From NCBI GenBank assembly GCA_052298855.1, contig DAVZXP010000006.1, forward strand, positions 104,254-168,253: DNA of 64,000 bases, written 5' to 3'. Origin of the DNA: Fimenecus sp052298855. Its GTDB lineage: Bacteria > Bacillota > Clostridia > Oscillospirales > Acutalibacteraceae. Under the pieces are notes generated by a model, which saw only the letters and a list, made by a program, of their open reading frames with translations, was not told the DNA's origin and searched no databases. Made by a program: the position numbers and the translations under genes. Of the stretch, positions 32,795 to 42,246 are shown in pieces (positions within the stretch are counted from its first letter, which is position 1; each line of letters begins with the position of its first letter).

Positions 32795-34630
32795 ATGAAC
32801 GCTAAAATGCCCGAGCTTCGAAAGAAAGCAATGAGCTTGCCGCTATTGCCGGGTGTATATATAATGAAAAACCGTAAGGATGAAATTATATATATCGGTA
32901 AGGCAAAAAAATTGAAAAACAGAGTCAGCCAATACTTCGGCTCACAGAACAGACATTCGGTAAAGGTGCTTAAAATGGTTGAAAATGTTGACCATTTTGA
33001 TTATATCGTGACGGACAGTGAGTTTGAGGCGTTGGTACTTGAATGCAGCCTTATTAAACAGCATATGCCGAAATATAATATTCTCTTAAAGGACGATAAA
33101 GGTTACAGCTACATTGAAATAAGCGGCGACAAATATAAGAAGATTTCAGCGGTTTTGCAAAAGGGTGATAATCCCAGCGCTGAATATATAGGTCCTTACA
33201 CAAGCTCGTTTGCGGTTAAGCAAAGCGTTGATACGGCAAATAAAATATTTAAGCTTTATCAATGCAACAAGTCTTTCCCAAGGGATTTTCGCAAAACCCG
33301 ACCATGCTTAAATTATTATATTTCACAGTGTTGCGGTGTTTGCACGGGCAAGGTTTCCGAAAAAGAATATAACGAAAATTTCAATCAGGCTTTGCGGTTC
33401 TTAAAGGGCGATACACAGTCTGTTATCAATGAATTGAACGAAAAAATGCTTGAAGCGTCTGAAAACCTTGAGTTTGAGTCTGCGGCGAAATACAGAGATA
33501 AAATAACCGCTATAAATAAAATGAAAGACAAGCAAAAGGTTGTGTATAATAATATTGAGGAGCAGGACGTTTTTTCTTGTGCAGAAAATGACGGAACAAC
33601 CTGTCTGGCTGTTTTGCGATTTTCCGACAGTAAGCTATATGACAGCGAGCACTTCTTTTTTGACAGCTCGGAGGACTCTCCCGAAACACAGAGAGCAGAG
33701 TTTATAACCTCTTTTTACAATATGAGAAGCAATATTCCGAGACGTATTACCGTTGAAGGCGAGGTTGAGGACAGAGAGCTTCTTGAAAAATGGCTTTCTG
33801 ATAAAAAAGGCAAAAAGGTTACTATCTTTGTGCCTGCAAGAGGAACGCAGGTCGAGGTCGTCAAAATGTGTAAGGAAAATGCCGTTGAAAAGCTTGCTCT
33901 GTATAAAGGAAAAAGCGGAAAAACCGTTGCTGTTCTCGAGGAGCTTCAAAATCTTCTCGGGCTTAAAACAACTCCGGATTATATTGAATCATATGATATT
34001 TCACATACCGCAGGCTCAGATTCGGTAGGCGGTATGATAGTTTTCAAGGACGGCAAGCCTTATAAAAAGGCATACAGACGGTTTGCGATTAAATCATTTG
34101 CAAATGATGATTACGGCTCAATGAACGAGGTGCTCACACGTCGATTTAACGAGTATGTTCTCAATAAGAATAAAAACGATACAGAAGGATTCGGAAAATT
34201 GCCCGATTTGATTCTTCTGGACGGCGGCGAGGGACAGGTTAACGCCGTTATGCCAGTGCTTCGTGAATTCGGACTTGAAATTCCCGTTTTCGGTATGGTC
34301 AAGGACGATAAGCACCACACAAGAGCGATTGCTTTTGACGGCGGAGAAATTGAGATAAACTCAAAGCGTCAGGTATTCACGCTCATTTCCGATATTCAAA
34401 ATGAGGTGCATCGCTTCTCTATTGACTATCATCATAAAAAGCATACAAAAAGCACAATTTCTTTGTCTCTTACCAAAATAAACGGAATAGGTGAGGCGAA
34501 GGCAAGAGCCTTGTTAAAGCATTTCAAAACGGTTTCTGCAATAAAAAAAGCAACCGTTGAGGAGCTTTGCGAGGTAAAAGGAATAAATAAAGAACTTGCG
34601 GAAAACGTCGTAAAGTTCTATAATAGATAA
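32795..34630 (+). CDS. uvrC: Excinuclease ABC subunit C
   Basis: 611 aa, the standard length. An N-terminal GIY-YIG nuclease (LPGVYIM...IIYIGKAKKLKNRV), a UvrB-binding UVR motif (about 200-240), an RNase H-like second nuclease domain (YDISHTAGSDSVGGMIVFKDG), and C-terminal helix-hairpin-helix motifs (INGIGEAKARALLKHF). It makes both incisions around a lesion with UvrB. ATG 32795 follows TAGGAGAG; an in-frame upstream start lies within the terminator. uvrB and uvrA are in this window at 50939-55723 but in a separate operon. Confidence 0.97.
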   Translation: MNAKMPELRKKAMSLPLLPGVYIMKNRKDEIIYIGKAKKLKNRVSQYFGSQNRHSVKVLKMVENVDHFDYIVTDSEFEALVLECSLIKQHMPKYNILLKDDKGYSYIEISGDKYKKISAVLQKGDNPSAEYIGPYTSSFAVKQSVDTANKIFKLYQCNKSFPRDFRKTRPCLNYYISQCCGVCTGKVSEKEYNENFNQALRFLKGDTQSVINELNEKMLEASENLEFESAAKYRDKITAINKMKDKQKVVYNNIEEQDVFSCAENDGTTCLAVLRFSDSKLYDSEHFFFDSSEDSPETQRAEFITSFYNMRSNIPRRITVEGEVEDRELLEKWLSDKKGKKVTIFVPARGTQVEVVKMCKENAVEKLALYKGKSGKTVAVLEELQNLLGLKTTPDYIESYDISHTAGSDSVGGMIVFKDGKPYKKAYRRFAIKSFANDDYGSMNEVLTRRFNEYVLNKNKNDTEGFGKLPDLILLDGGEGQVNAVMPVLREFGLEIPVFGMVKDDKHHTRAIAFDGGEIEINSKRQVFTLISDIQNEVHRFSIDYHHKKHTKSTISLSLTKINGIGEAKARALLKHFKTVSAIKKATVEELCEVKGINKELAENVVKFYNR

Positions 34631-34641
34631 AGGTGATTAAA

Positions 34642-35289
34642 ATGTATAAAGCAGTAATATTCGATTTGGACGGCACGTTGTTAAATACTCTTGACGACCT
34701 TGCCGACAGCACAAACTTTGCTCTTGAAAAGAACGGTTTCCCGACAAGAACAATTGACGAGGTAAGAAGATTTGTCGGAAACGGAAACATAAAGCTTATT
34801 CACAGAGCACTTCCCGATACAGCAAGTGAGGCTCAATTTCAAAAAACATATTCAGATTTTACAGAGCATTATAAAACCAATATGGCAAATAAAACAAAGC
34901 CTTATGACGGTATAAATGACTTGCTTAAAAATCTTTACGAAAACGGAGTAAAGCTTGCTATTGTTACAAACAAGATTGATTTTGCGGCACAGGAGCTTTG
35001 CGGCGGTCTTTTCGGCGACTATGTTAAAACGGTTATCGGAAGCGACGGCGTAAGACCTAACAAGCCTGCACCGGACGGGCTTTATCTTGCACTTGAAAAG
35101 CTCGGCGTCGAGAAAAAGGATGCTGTATTTATCGGAGACAGCGAGGTTGACATTGCAACAGCTAAAAATGCCGAAATGGATTGTATCGGAGTTCTTTGGG
35201 GCTTCAGAAATGAGGAACAGTTGCGTGAAATCGGCGTTAAAAGGACAGCGAAGAATGCCGCCGAATTGCAAAGTATGTTATTATTTTAA
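34642..35289 (+). CDS. HAD-IA hydrolase, phosphoglycolate phosphatase-like
   Basis: 215 aa. Motif I DLDGTLLNTL, a helical cap, motif II IVTNK and motif IV FIGDSEVDIATAKNA are as in Gph and PpaX-type phosphatases. It probably hydrolyses a small phosphate ester such as 2-phosphoglycolate. ATG 34642 follows AAAGGTGAT. It is 11 bp after uvrC, so co-transcribed with it. Confidence 0.9.
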   Translation: MYKAVIFDLDGTLLNTLDDLADSTNFALEKNGFPTRTIDEVRRFVGNGNIKLIHRALPDTASEAQFQKTYSDFTEHYKTNMANKTKPYDGINDLLKNLYENGVKLAIVTNKIDFAAQELCGGLFGDYVKTVIGSDGVRPNKPAPDGLYLALEKLGVEKKDAVFIGDSEVDIATAKNAEMDCIGVLWGFRNEEQLREIGVKRTAKNAAELQSMLLF

Positions 35290-35358
35290 TAAAAACTATT
35301 GACATTTGTGTCGAAAACGTGGAAAATAAAGCAGTGTATGAAAGTTGGAGTATGTTAA

Positions 35359-35901
35359 ATGAGAGTAATTACAGGTTCAGCAAGAGGAAGAAAACTGAAA
35401 ACGCTTGAGGGCGATGAAATTGTCAGACCTACAACCGATAGGGTTAAAGAAGCAATTTTCAGCATAATTCAGTTTGATTTGGCTGATGCGAGGGTTCTCG
35501 ACCTTTTTGCAGGCTCAGGTCAGCTCGGTATCGAGGCTTTGAGCAGAGGTGCCGAAAGTGCTGTTTTCGTTGACAGAGACTCACAGGCTGTTGAAATTAT
35601 CAAGGACAACCTGAAAACAACAGGACTTTTTCAAAAGGCGACTGTTCTCAATGCCGACAGCGTAAGCTATGTCAAGAATTCAAGAAATAAATTTGATATT
35701 ATTTTTCTCGATCCTCCTTACAATAAGGGCTTGATTAACGAAATACTCGAAAATGCTGTCGGTTGTTGTGATGAAAACGCAACTATCGTTTGTGAAACCG
35801 ATTTTAATGAGGTTTTGCCCGACGGTGCAGGCGATTTTGAAAAGTTCAGAGAATATAAATACTCAAAGACCAAGATTACTACTTACAAGCGTAAGAAATG
35901 A
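35359..35901 (+). CDS. rsmD: 16S rRNA (guanine966-N2)-methyltransferase
   Basis: 180 aa. The start MRVITGSARGRKL is typical of RsmD. The SAM-binding motif is VLDLFAGSGQLGIEAL, and the catalytic motif IIFLDPPYNKG is the (N/D)PPY type for exocyclic N2 methylation. It modifies G966 of 16S rRNA. It stands 12 bp before coaD, the widespread rsmD-coaD pair. Confidence 0.95.
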   Translation: MRVITGSARGRKLKTLEGDEIVRPTTDRVKEAIFSIIQFDLADARVLDLFAGSGQLGIEALSRGAESAVFVDRDSQAVEIIKDNLKTTGLFQKATVLNADSVSYVKNSRNKFDIIFLDPPYNKGLINEILENAVGCCDENATIVCETDFNEVLPDGAGDFEKFREYKYSKTKITTYKRKK

Positions 35902-35913
35902 GCAGGTGATTTT

Positions 35914-36411
35914 TTGAGAACTGTTATTTGCCCCGGAAGCTTTGATCCGGTTACACTCGGACATCTTGATATTATAACAAGAAGCTCGAAGATATTTGAC
36001 AAGGTAATTGTCCTTGTTATGACAAACTACAAAAAGCAAAACAGCTATTCTTTTACATCCGACGAAAGAGTTGAGATGATAAGAGAATGTACAAAAAATC
36101 TCAAAAACGTTGAGGTTGACAGCTATGACGGCTTGCTTGCGGAATATGCAAAGCAAATCGGTGCGGTTGCCATTGTTAAGGGGTTGAGAGCCGTATCCGA
36201 CTTTGAATATGAATTTCAGCAGGCTTTGATTAACAAAGAGCTGAATAATGAGGTCGAAACGGTTTTCATTACAACGAGGGCGGAGAATATGTACCTCAGC
36301 TCAAGCGTTGTTAAGCATATATGCAGCTTAGGCGGCGACATTTCAACATTTGTTCCGCCGGAAATATGTGATGTGATTATTGAAAGAATACGAAAGGAAG
36401 ATGTGAAATGA
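35914..36411 (+). CDS. coaD: Phosphopantetheine adenylyltransferase
   Basis: 165 aa. The nucleotidyltransferase motif PGSFDPVTLGHLD contains the (H/T)xGH-like TLGH, and the second signature is YLSSSVVKHI. It makes dephospho-CoA from phosphopantetheine and ATP. The start is TTG 35914 with AGCAGGTG upstream. Its stop overlaps the next ATG by 4 bp (ATGA), indicating translational coupling. Confidence 0.95.
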   Translation: MRTVICPGSFDPVTLGHLDIITRSSKIFDKVIVLVMTNYKKQNSYSFTSDERVEMIRECTKNLKNVEVDSYDGLLAEYAKQIGAVAIVKGLRAVSDFEYEFQQALINKELNNEVETVFITTRAENMYLSSSVVKHICSLGGDISTFVPPEICDVIIERIRKEDVK

Positions 36412-36938
36412 GTATAGAAAGTTTACTCGATAATATTGAGGATGTTCTTGAAAACAGTAAAAATGTTCCCTTTTCTTCAAAGATTTCTGTTGACGGAGAG
36501 GAAATAAAAACAATCATTGAGGATATCAGACTTAATATGCCCGACGAGCTTATGAAGGCAAGAAAAATCGCTTCCGAGAGAAAGGATATCCTTGACGCCG
36601 CACAGGCAACCTCTGAGGATATTATCGCTCAGGCAAGAGATAAGGCAAAGGTTATCGTTTCCGAGCACGAAATCACAAAGAAGGCGGAAGAAAACGCAGC
36701 CGATATTCTTCAGCAGGCTCGTACACAGGCAACTGAAATTATTGAGCAGGCGAGAGCAACCGCTTCCGATATGACCGAGCAGGCGCAGAAGTGGGCAACA
36801 GACCTTCGCACAAGCGCAGGAGAATATGTTGAAAATATTGTCGCAACAGCGGACGAAGCTCTTACAAATTCTGTCAATGAGATCAGAAAAGCAAGAATGT
36901 CTTTGAGAAGTGCGGCACAGCAGTCAAAAGAAGACTGA
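36408..36938 (+). CDS. Coiled-coil protein (V/F-ATPase stalk-like helix)
   Basis: 176 aa. From about residue 45 on it is one long charged helix rich in Ala, Glu, Gln and Lys with repeats such as AADILQQARTQATEIIEQARATAS. It resembles ATP synthase peripheral stalk subunits, but there is no membrane helix and no ATPase operon, so it is not a true subunit. A DivIVA- or stalk-like scaffold role is possible. It overlaps coaD by 4 bp and precedes DUF4830 and an RsuA-type gene. Confidence 0.8.
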   Translation: MSIESLLDNIEDVLENSKNVPFSSKISVDGEEIKTIIEDIRLNMPDELMKARKIASERKDILDAAQATSEDIIAQARDKAKVIVSEHEITKKAEENAADILQQARTQATEIIEQARATASDMTEQAQKWATDLRTSAGEYVENIVATADEALTNSVNEIRKARMSLRSAAQQSKED

Positions 36939-36953
36939 TAATAAGCATTATAG

Positions 36954-36988
36954 TTCACCTCGTCGCATATAATTGTGTACGAGGTGAA
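36954..36988 (+). promoter_or_regulatory. Hairpin sequestering the DUF4830 Shine-Dalgarno
   Basis: TTCACCTCGT (36954-36963) pairs perfectly with ACGAGGTGAA (36979-36988). The 3' arm includes GAGGTG, six to eight bases from ATG 36994. This is the same design as 2296-2330. Confidence 0.6.
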
Positions 36989-36993
36989 TTTGT

Positions 36994-37464
36994 ATGTTTG
37001 TATATTCTGTAAACAGGCGTCAGTTGAAATTTTTGGGCGTTATCCTGTGTCTTTTGGCTATGGGCATTATTCTTGCCTTTTTGACAAAGGATAGCATTTC
37101 GGCGGCAAAGACGGGCGAATTAAGCCTTAAAGCGTCTACCGCCGAAGAACGAATAGCTTTTCTTTCTCAATACGGTTGGAGTGTGGAGGAAGAGCCGCTT
37201 GAGGTTAAGGAAATTATTATTCCTGCCGAATTTGACGACGTGTACGAAAAGTATAACGCTATCCAAAAGGAGCAAGGCTTCGACCTTACGGCGTACTGTT
37301 CAAAGCGAGTGAAAAAATGGACCTACAAGGTAACTAATTATCCGAATTACGAGGGTAGCGACTGTATAAGGGCAACGCTCTTGGTTTTTGACGGCAAGGT
37401 TATCGGCGGTGATGTGTGTTCGGTTGAACTTGACGGTTTTATGCACGGATTTGTAAAGAATTAA
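36994..37464 (+). CDS. DUF4830 domain protein, membrane anchored
   Basis: 156 aa. One membrane helix at about 12-31 is followed by an extracytoplasmic DUF4830 domain: QYGWSVEEEP, then IPAEFDDVYEKYNAIQKEQGFDL, then the closing GGDVCSVELDGFMHGF. Function is unknown; the family is frequent in spore-forming Clostridia. It follows the coiled-coil gene in a likely operon with the pseudouridine synthase, and its ribosome binding site lies within a stable hairpin. Confidence 0.85.
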   Translation: MFVYSVNRRQLKFLGVILCLLAMGIILAFLTKDSISAAKTGELSLKASTAEERIAFLSQYGWSVEEEPLEVKEIIIPAEFDDVYEKYNAIQKEQGFDLTAYCSKRVKKWTYKVTNYPNYEGSDCIRATLLVFDGKVIGGDVCSVELDGFMHGFVKN

Positions 37465-37484
37465 AATAATTAACGGAGAAAGCT

Positions 37485-38201
37485 ATGGCAGTTGAAAGGC
37501 TTGACAAAATAATATCTAAAAGCGGAAAATTCACACGAAGTGAAGTAAAGCGTCTTGCCCGAAACGGCGAAATCACTCTTAACGGTGAGGCGGTAAAGGA
37601 CGTTTCGGTAAAGGCAGATACGGAAAATTGTATAATTACCGTATCGGGAGAGCGAATTGATACGGCAGAGCACGTGTATATTATGCTCAACAAACCGCAG
37701 GGCGTTGTTTCCGCAAGCGAGGGCAGGGGCGACGTTACGGTTGTTGATATTCTTCCCGACGATATGAAAAGAAAAAATCTTTTTCCTGCCGGCAGACTTG
37801 ATAAAGATACCACGGGCTTCGTGCTTGTTACGGATGACGGAGATTTTGCACACCGCATATTATCTCCGAAAAATCATATTAAAAAAACGTATATCGCAGC
37901 TTTGGACAAGCCGATTGACGAGAGTAAAAAGGGTATTCTTGAAAGCGGTATCGAATTAAAAGACGGTACTGTGTTTCGACCTGCCGAGCTTGAATTTATA
38001 GACGGCGATAAGTCAAATATTAAAATTACTATATTTGAGGGAAAATATCATCAGATTAAAAGAATGTTCAAGGCGGTTGGCAGTACGGTTGTTACATTGA
38101 AGCGTATTAAAATGGGAAATGTTTTCTTGGACAGTTCGCTTGACGAGGGCTGTGCAAGATACCTCACAAGTGCCGAAATAGAGGAAATTGAAAAAAGATG
38201 A
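37485..38201 (+). CDS. Pseudouridine synthase, RsuA/RluB/RluE family
   Basis: 238 aa. An N-terminal S4 RNA-binding domain (RLDKIISKSGKFTRSEVKRL) is followed by the catalytic domain. The catalytic Asp lies in AGRLDKDTTGFVLVT, and the family motif HQIKRMFKAVG is at the C-terminus. It isomerises a uridine in 16S or 23S rRNA; length fits RsuA. It has the RBS CGGAG and starts 20 bp after DUF4830. Confidence 0.93.
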   Translation: MAVERLDKIISKSGKFTRSEVKRLARNGEITLNGEAVKDVSVKADTENCIITVSGERIDTAEHVYIMLNKPQGVVSASEGRGDVTVVDILPDDMKRKNLFPAGRLDKDTTGFVLVTDDGDFAHRILSPKNHIKKTYIAALDKPIDESKKGILESGIELKDGTVFRPAELEFIDGDKSNIKITIFEGKYHQIKRMFKAVGSTVVTLKRIKMGNVFLDSSLDEGCARYLTSAEIEEIEKR

Positions 38202-38255
38202 TTAAATATTTATGTTCTTTCCAATACTTTCGTTACTGAAAGGAATGAACATAAT

Positions 38256-38870
38256 ATGAAAACAAAAAATAAGATTTTGGCAGTTGAGCTTGCTGTTTTG
38301 ACAGCGTTTATTATCGCTTGTGTTTTAAGTACAATGTCTTTTGCTTCCGCTTGCAAGGATATCAGAAGCAGCGTTCTGAGAATGCACGTTATCGCAAATT
38401 CAGACTCTGCCGAGGATCAGACCTTAAAGCTAAAGGTCAGAGATGCGGTGCTTGAAGCGGGTAAGGAATATTTTGACAACAGCGAGAGTGCCGCAGAGGC
38501 TGAAAAAAAGCTTGTTTCGGTAAAGGACGAGCTTGAAGCGGTTGCTAAAAAGACGATTGAAGATAATGGCTATGATTATGATGTGAAAATAAACATTGGT
38601 AACGCATATTTCCCGACAAAGACCTATGACGGCGAGGTTACTTTGCCTGCGGGGGAGTATGAAGCGGTAAATGTAATTATCGGAAGCGGTAACGGGCATA
38701 ATTGGTGGTGTGTTATGTTTCCGCCGATGTGCTTGCCTGCTGCCGAGAGCGATGTCGAGCTTGATGAGGTGCTTTCACAGGATGAATATGAAATAGTAAA
38801 AAGTAATCCTAAATTTGAGCCGAGATTTAAGATAATTGAATGGTACGAAAAATTCATAAAAAATAATTAA
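38256..38870 (+). CDS. spoIIR: Stage II sporulation protein R
   Basis: 204 aa. An N-terminal secretion helix (about 7-29) precedes the conserved RMHVIANSDSAEDQTLKLKVRDAV motif and the C-terminal GHNWWCVMFPP, both diagnostic of SpoIIR. In Bacillus the forespore secretes it to trigger SpoIIGA processing of pro-sigma-E in the mother cell. It is a marker that the organism can sporulate. RBS AAAGGAATG. Confidence 0.94.
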   Translation: MKTKNKILAVELAVLTAFIIACVLSTMSFASACKDIRSSVLRMHVIANSDSAEDQTLKLKVRDAVLEAGKEYFDNSESAAEAEKKLVSVKDELEAVAKKTIEDNGYDYDVKINIGNAYFPTKTYDGEVTLPAGEYEAVNVIIGSGNGHNWWCVMFPPMCLPAAESDVELDEVLSQDEYEIVKSNPKFEPRFKIIEWYEKFIKNN

Positions 38871-38887
38871 AAAAATGACTTCCTTTA

Positions 38888-38940
38888 TTCCTTTGTATTT
38901 GATATAATTGATTTATCATTATGTACAAAGGAATTTTTTT
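38888..38940 (+). terminator. Terminator-like hairpin before the GH20 gene
   Basis: TTCCTTTGTA (38888-38897) pairs perfectly with TACAAAGGAA (38924-38933), followed by TTTTTTT. The 26-nt loop contains TATAAT, so promoter and terminator may overlap here. Confidence 0.6.
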
Positions 38941-38950
38941 GGTGAAAGCT

Positions 38951-40507
38951 ATGACAAAGTATAACATCATTCCTAAGCCTAATCATTACACCTGCGGCAA
39001 CAGTGAATACACCGTATCTTCGGGCACGGCGGTTCTTTGCCCGGAAGAATTTGTCGGAGTAGGAAAGTATCTTACAGAGTATCTTAAAACAAAGCCTGTT
39101 GAAAACGAGGGCGAGATTAAGATTAAAAAGACTCCGGAGCTTTCTCATGACGAGTATGAGCTTCATATTACAAATGATGGCATTATAATCAAAGCGAGCA
39201 CATATTCAGGTGCGTTTTACGGTGCTGTTACGCTTAAAATGATACTTATGCAGGCTGAAAAGAGGGACGGCAAAGCGATCGTCAAAACTCTTATCATTAA
39301 GGATAATCCGGAAAATGAATATCGAGGCTTAATGCTTGATGTCAGCAGACATTATTTTACGGTTGACGAAATTAAAGACTTAATTGAAAATATGGCTTTC
39401 TTGAAGCTCAATAAGTTCCATTGGCATCTTTCCGATGACCAGGGCTTCAGAATTGAAAGCAAGCTTTATCCCGAGCTCACCGCAATTGGTGCAAAGCGTA
39501 CCTCAAAGCATCTTAAAGGCTACAATCTTGAAAACGACAATGTTGAGGAGGCTCGATATTATACGCAGGAAGAAATTAAGGATATTGTTGCTTTTGCCGA
39601 CAGACTCGGAGTTGAGGTAATTCCAGAGATTGACATTCCCGGTCATACAACGGCTATTCTTGCTTCTATTCCTGAGCTTTCTTGTAAATCAGACCCCGTT
39701 GAAGTTATGATAACTAACGGCGTAAGTGACGGCATACTTTGTGCAGGAAATGAAAAAACTTTTGAGTTCTTGGATAATCTTTTGGGAGAAATTACGGCTC
39801 TTTTCCCGTCAAAGAAATTCCATATAGGCGGCGACGAGGCGTTTAAGGGCTATAAGGTTTGGGATAATTGTGAGAAGTGTAAGGATTTGAAAGCAAAGCT
39901 TGAACTTAAAGACAGTAAGGCACTTCAAATATGGTTTATGAACAGAGTTGCGGAAATCCTTAAAAAGTACGGCAAGACTGCTGTTGCTTGGGATGACTGT
40001 ATGGGAGATGCACTTGATAAGAGTATTGAGTGTCAGCTTTGGAGACCGAATGCAATCGGTAAGGTCAGAAAAATCGCAACCGAGAGAAATATCATAATTT
40101 CTCCGACCACATATTTTTATTTTGACAATAAATATTCCTTTGTTTCTCTTCGAAAGGTTTATAAGTTCAATAAGGTTAAGGTTGGATTTACAAGACCCGA
40201 GCAGAAATCAACGGGTATTGAATGTGAACTTTGGACAGAGTGGATAGACTCAAAAGAGGCTCTTGATTTCGCTGTTTTCCCGAGAACCGTTGCTTTCGCA
40301 GAGGTTGCATGGACTAACCTTGAAAACAGAAGATACAAGGACTTCTTAAAGCGTCTTGAATGGTTTAAGGTTTATATGAAAAAGAGAAATATTAACTATT
40401 CAAGAGTATATAACAATCAAATAAATCTTGACCCGAAATGTGCATACCATCTCGGCTCGGACGGAAAAGAGTATGCAAAGAGTGAAAAACTTAAAAACGC
40501 CGAATAA
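38951..40507 (+). CDS. Beta-N-acetylhexosaminidase, GH20
   Basis: 518 aa. An N-terminal GH20b domain (~1-130) is followed by the TIM-barrel. The catalytic Asp-Glu pair is in HIGGDEAFKG (near residues 294-296) and substrate-binding HWHLSDDQGFR lies before it. It removes terminal GlcNAc/GalNAc from glycans or chitobiose by substrate-assisted catalysis. There is no signal peptide, so it is intracellular. ATG 38951 has GGTGAAAG upstream. With GH36 and GH38 it points to host- or plant-glycan foraging. Confidence 0.94.
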   Translation: MTKYNIIPKPNHYTCGNSEYTVSSGTAVLCPEEFVGVGKYLTEYLKTKPVENEGEIKIKKTPELSHDEYELHITNDGIIIKASTYSGAFYGAVTLKMILMQAEKRDGKAIVKTLIIKDNPENEYRGLMLDVSRHYFTVDEIKDLIENMAFLKLNKFHWHLSDDQGFRIESKLYPELTAIGAKRTSKHLKGYNLENDNVEEARYYTQEEIKDIVAFADRLGVEVIPEIDIPGHTTAILASIPELSCKSDPVEVMITNGVSDGILCAGNEKTFEFLDNLLGEITALFPSKKFHIGGDEAFKGYKVWDNCEKCKDLKAKLELKDSKALQIWFMNRVAEILKKYGKTAVAWDDCMGDALDKSIECQLWRPNAIGKVRKIATERNIIISPTTYFYFDNKYSFVSLRKVYKFNKVKVGFTRPEQKSTGIECELWTEWIDSKEALDFAVFPRTVAFAEVAWTNLENRRYKDFLKRLEWFKVYMKKRNINYSRVYNNQINLDPKCAYHLGSDGKEYAKSEKLKNAE

Positions 40508-40526
40508 AATATTTGAGGTTTAATAA

Positions 40527-42164
40527 ATGGGATTTGGAAATATTGCAACGCTTTTAAGTGGATTAGGACTTTTACTTTACGGAATAAAAATTCTCGGTGA
40601 GGGACTTGAGCTCGCCGCAGGTGCAAAGTTAAAGGTTTTGCTTGAAAAAATGACGAGCAACAGGTTTGCTGCGGTGCTTGTGGGCTTCGTTATAACAACG
40701 CTTATTCAAAGCTCTTCGACAACAACCGTTATGGTAGTCGGCTTTGTAAATACGGGCATAATGAATCTTACGCAGGCTATCGGCGTAATTATGGGTGCCA
40801 ATATCGGTACTACAACAACGAGCATCTTGGTTTCTCTTGACATCGGAAAATATGCACCGATTGCAATCGGTATAGGCGTATTTTTGTCAATGCTCACCAA
40901 GAAAACCACCAAGAAACACATTGGTCTTGCAATTACGGGCTTCGGTATGCTTTTCCTCGGTATGACGCTGATGAAGGACGCTATGGAGCCGCTTGCAAAC
41001 TCTCCCGTATTCTCCGAATGGTTAATGAATGCAAACAATCCGTTTGTGGCAATACTTATCGGTACTGTAATTACCGCAGTAATTCAAAGCTCGGCGGCGA
41101 GTATCGGTATTTTGCAGGCTTTGGCGGCTCAAGGACTTATACCGCTTCATTTTGCCGTTTATGTAATTTACGGTCAGAATATCGGTACTTGTATTACTGC
41201 GCTTATTTCCTCAATCGGAACAAAGAAAAACTCCAAAAGAACAGCGGTTATGCACGTTCTGTTTAACGTGTTCGGTACTGTAATATTCATTATTCTTACA
41301 AAACTTTTGCCGTTTACGGATTGGATCGAATCCCTTACGGACAATACAATGATGCAGCTGTCGCTTGTTCATATCATATTTAACGTTGTTTCGACCTTGA
41401 TTATGTTCCCGTTTGCGGATAAGGTACTTGTTAAGCTTGCTTGCCTTATCGTGCCTGATAAAAAGGACTCTTCAGAGGACGACTTCAAGCTTAAGTTTGT
41501 TGACAATCTTATGATTAACACTCCGCCGTTTGCGGTGGCTCAGGTTTCAAAAGAAGTTCACAGAATGGCAGGTCTCGCAAGGCAGAATTTCAGCATTGCG
41601 GCAGAGGATTTGCTTAATAAATCCTGTGACCACTTTGACGAGGTGCAGCACACGGAAGAGGTTATTAACTTCTTAAATCATAATATTACGCCAATTCTTG
41701 TTAAAATAAATTCCCTTGATTTGAGCTATTCCGACGCTAAATATATCGGACGGGTTTTTCACGTTATAAACGATATTGAGCGTATCGGCGACCATGCACA
41801 AAACTTGGAAGAGGCAGCAAAATCAAGAGTTGACGAGGGCATTGAAATTTCAGCCGAGGGCGAAAGAGAGCTTCGAGAGATGTATGAAACTACCCTAAAG
41901 CTTATCGACGGTTCAATTGAAGCGTTTACATCACAAATTTTGGATAACGAAAAAGCAGAACAGCTGAGTGAATACGAAGCCTCTGTTGACGATATGCAGA
42001 CTAATTTCGAGCAATCCCATATCGAAAGACTTAATGCTCACAAATGTAATACAAGGGCTGGAATGCTCTTTATTAACACAATTACCGACTTTGAGCGTGT
42101 CGCCGACCATGCTACAAATATTGCGTGGAGCGTAAGCAAAAAGCCGAAAAAGACAACTGATTAA
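40527..42164 (+). CDS. Na/Pi cotransporter family protein with C-terminal PhoU domain
   Basis: 545 aa. Two inverted Na/Pi repeats are visible with their QSS motifs (TLIQSSSTTTVMV near residue 55 and VIQSSAASIGI near 190), eight or so membrane segments, then a cytosolic PhoU-like helical domain (~340-545) with DIERIGDHAQN and DFERVADHATN. It imports phosphate with sodium, or acts as a phosphate-linked regulator. RBS TTGAGG; 19 bp after GH20. Confidence 0.93.
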   Translation: MGFGNIATLLSGLGLLLYGIKILGEGLELAAGAKLKVLLEKMTSNRFAAVLVGFVITTLIQSSSTTTVMVVGFVNTGIMNLTQAIGVIMGANIGTTTTSILVSLDIGKYAPIAIGIGVFLSMLTKKTTKKHIGLAITGFGMLFLGMTLMKDAMEPLANSPVFSEWLMNANNPFVAILIGTVITAVIQSSAASIGILQALAAQGLIPLHFAVYVIYGQNIGTCITALISSIGTKKNSKRTAVMHVLFNVFGTVIFIILTKLLPFTDWIESLTDNTMMQLSLVHIIFNVVSTLIMFPFADKVLVKLACLIVPDKKDSSEDDFKLKFVDNLMINTPPFAVAQVSKEVHRMAGLARQNFSIAAEDLLNKSCDHFDEVQHTEEVINFLNHNITPILVKINSLDLSYSDAKYIGRVFHVINDIERIGDHAQNLEEAAKSRVDEGIEISAEGERELREMYETTLKLIDGSIEAFTSQILDNEKAEQLSEYEASVDDMQTNFEQSHIERLNAHKCNTRAGMLFINTITDFERVADHATNIAWSVSKKPKKTTD

Positions 42165-42168
42165 AGGA

Positions 42169-42245
42169 GAATAGTGTGAAAATCACACTATTCACATAAT
42201 TATAATGCCCTCAAAATTTGCCTTTGGCATAATTTTGAGATGGCA
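42169..42245 (+). terminator. Two tandem hairpins after the Na/Pi gene
   Basis: GAATAGTGTG pairs with CACACTATTC (42169-42193). TGCC-CTCAAAATT pairs with AATTTTGAG-A-TGGCA (about 42207-42245). Neither has a clear T tract; they may shield the RNA 3' end or be the 5' part of the following regulatory element. Confidence 0.5.
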
Positions 42246-42246
42246 G

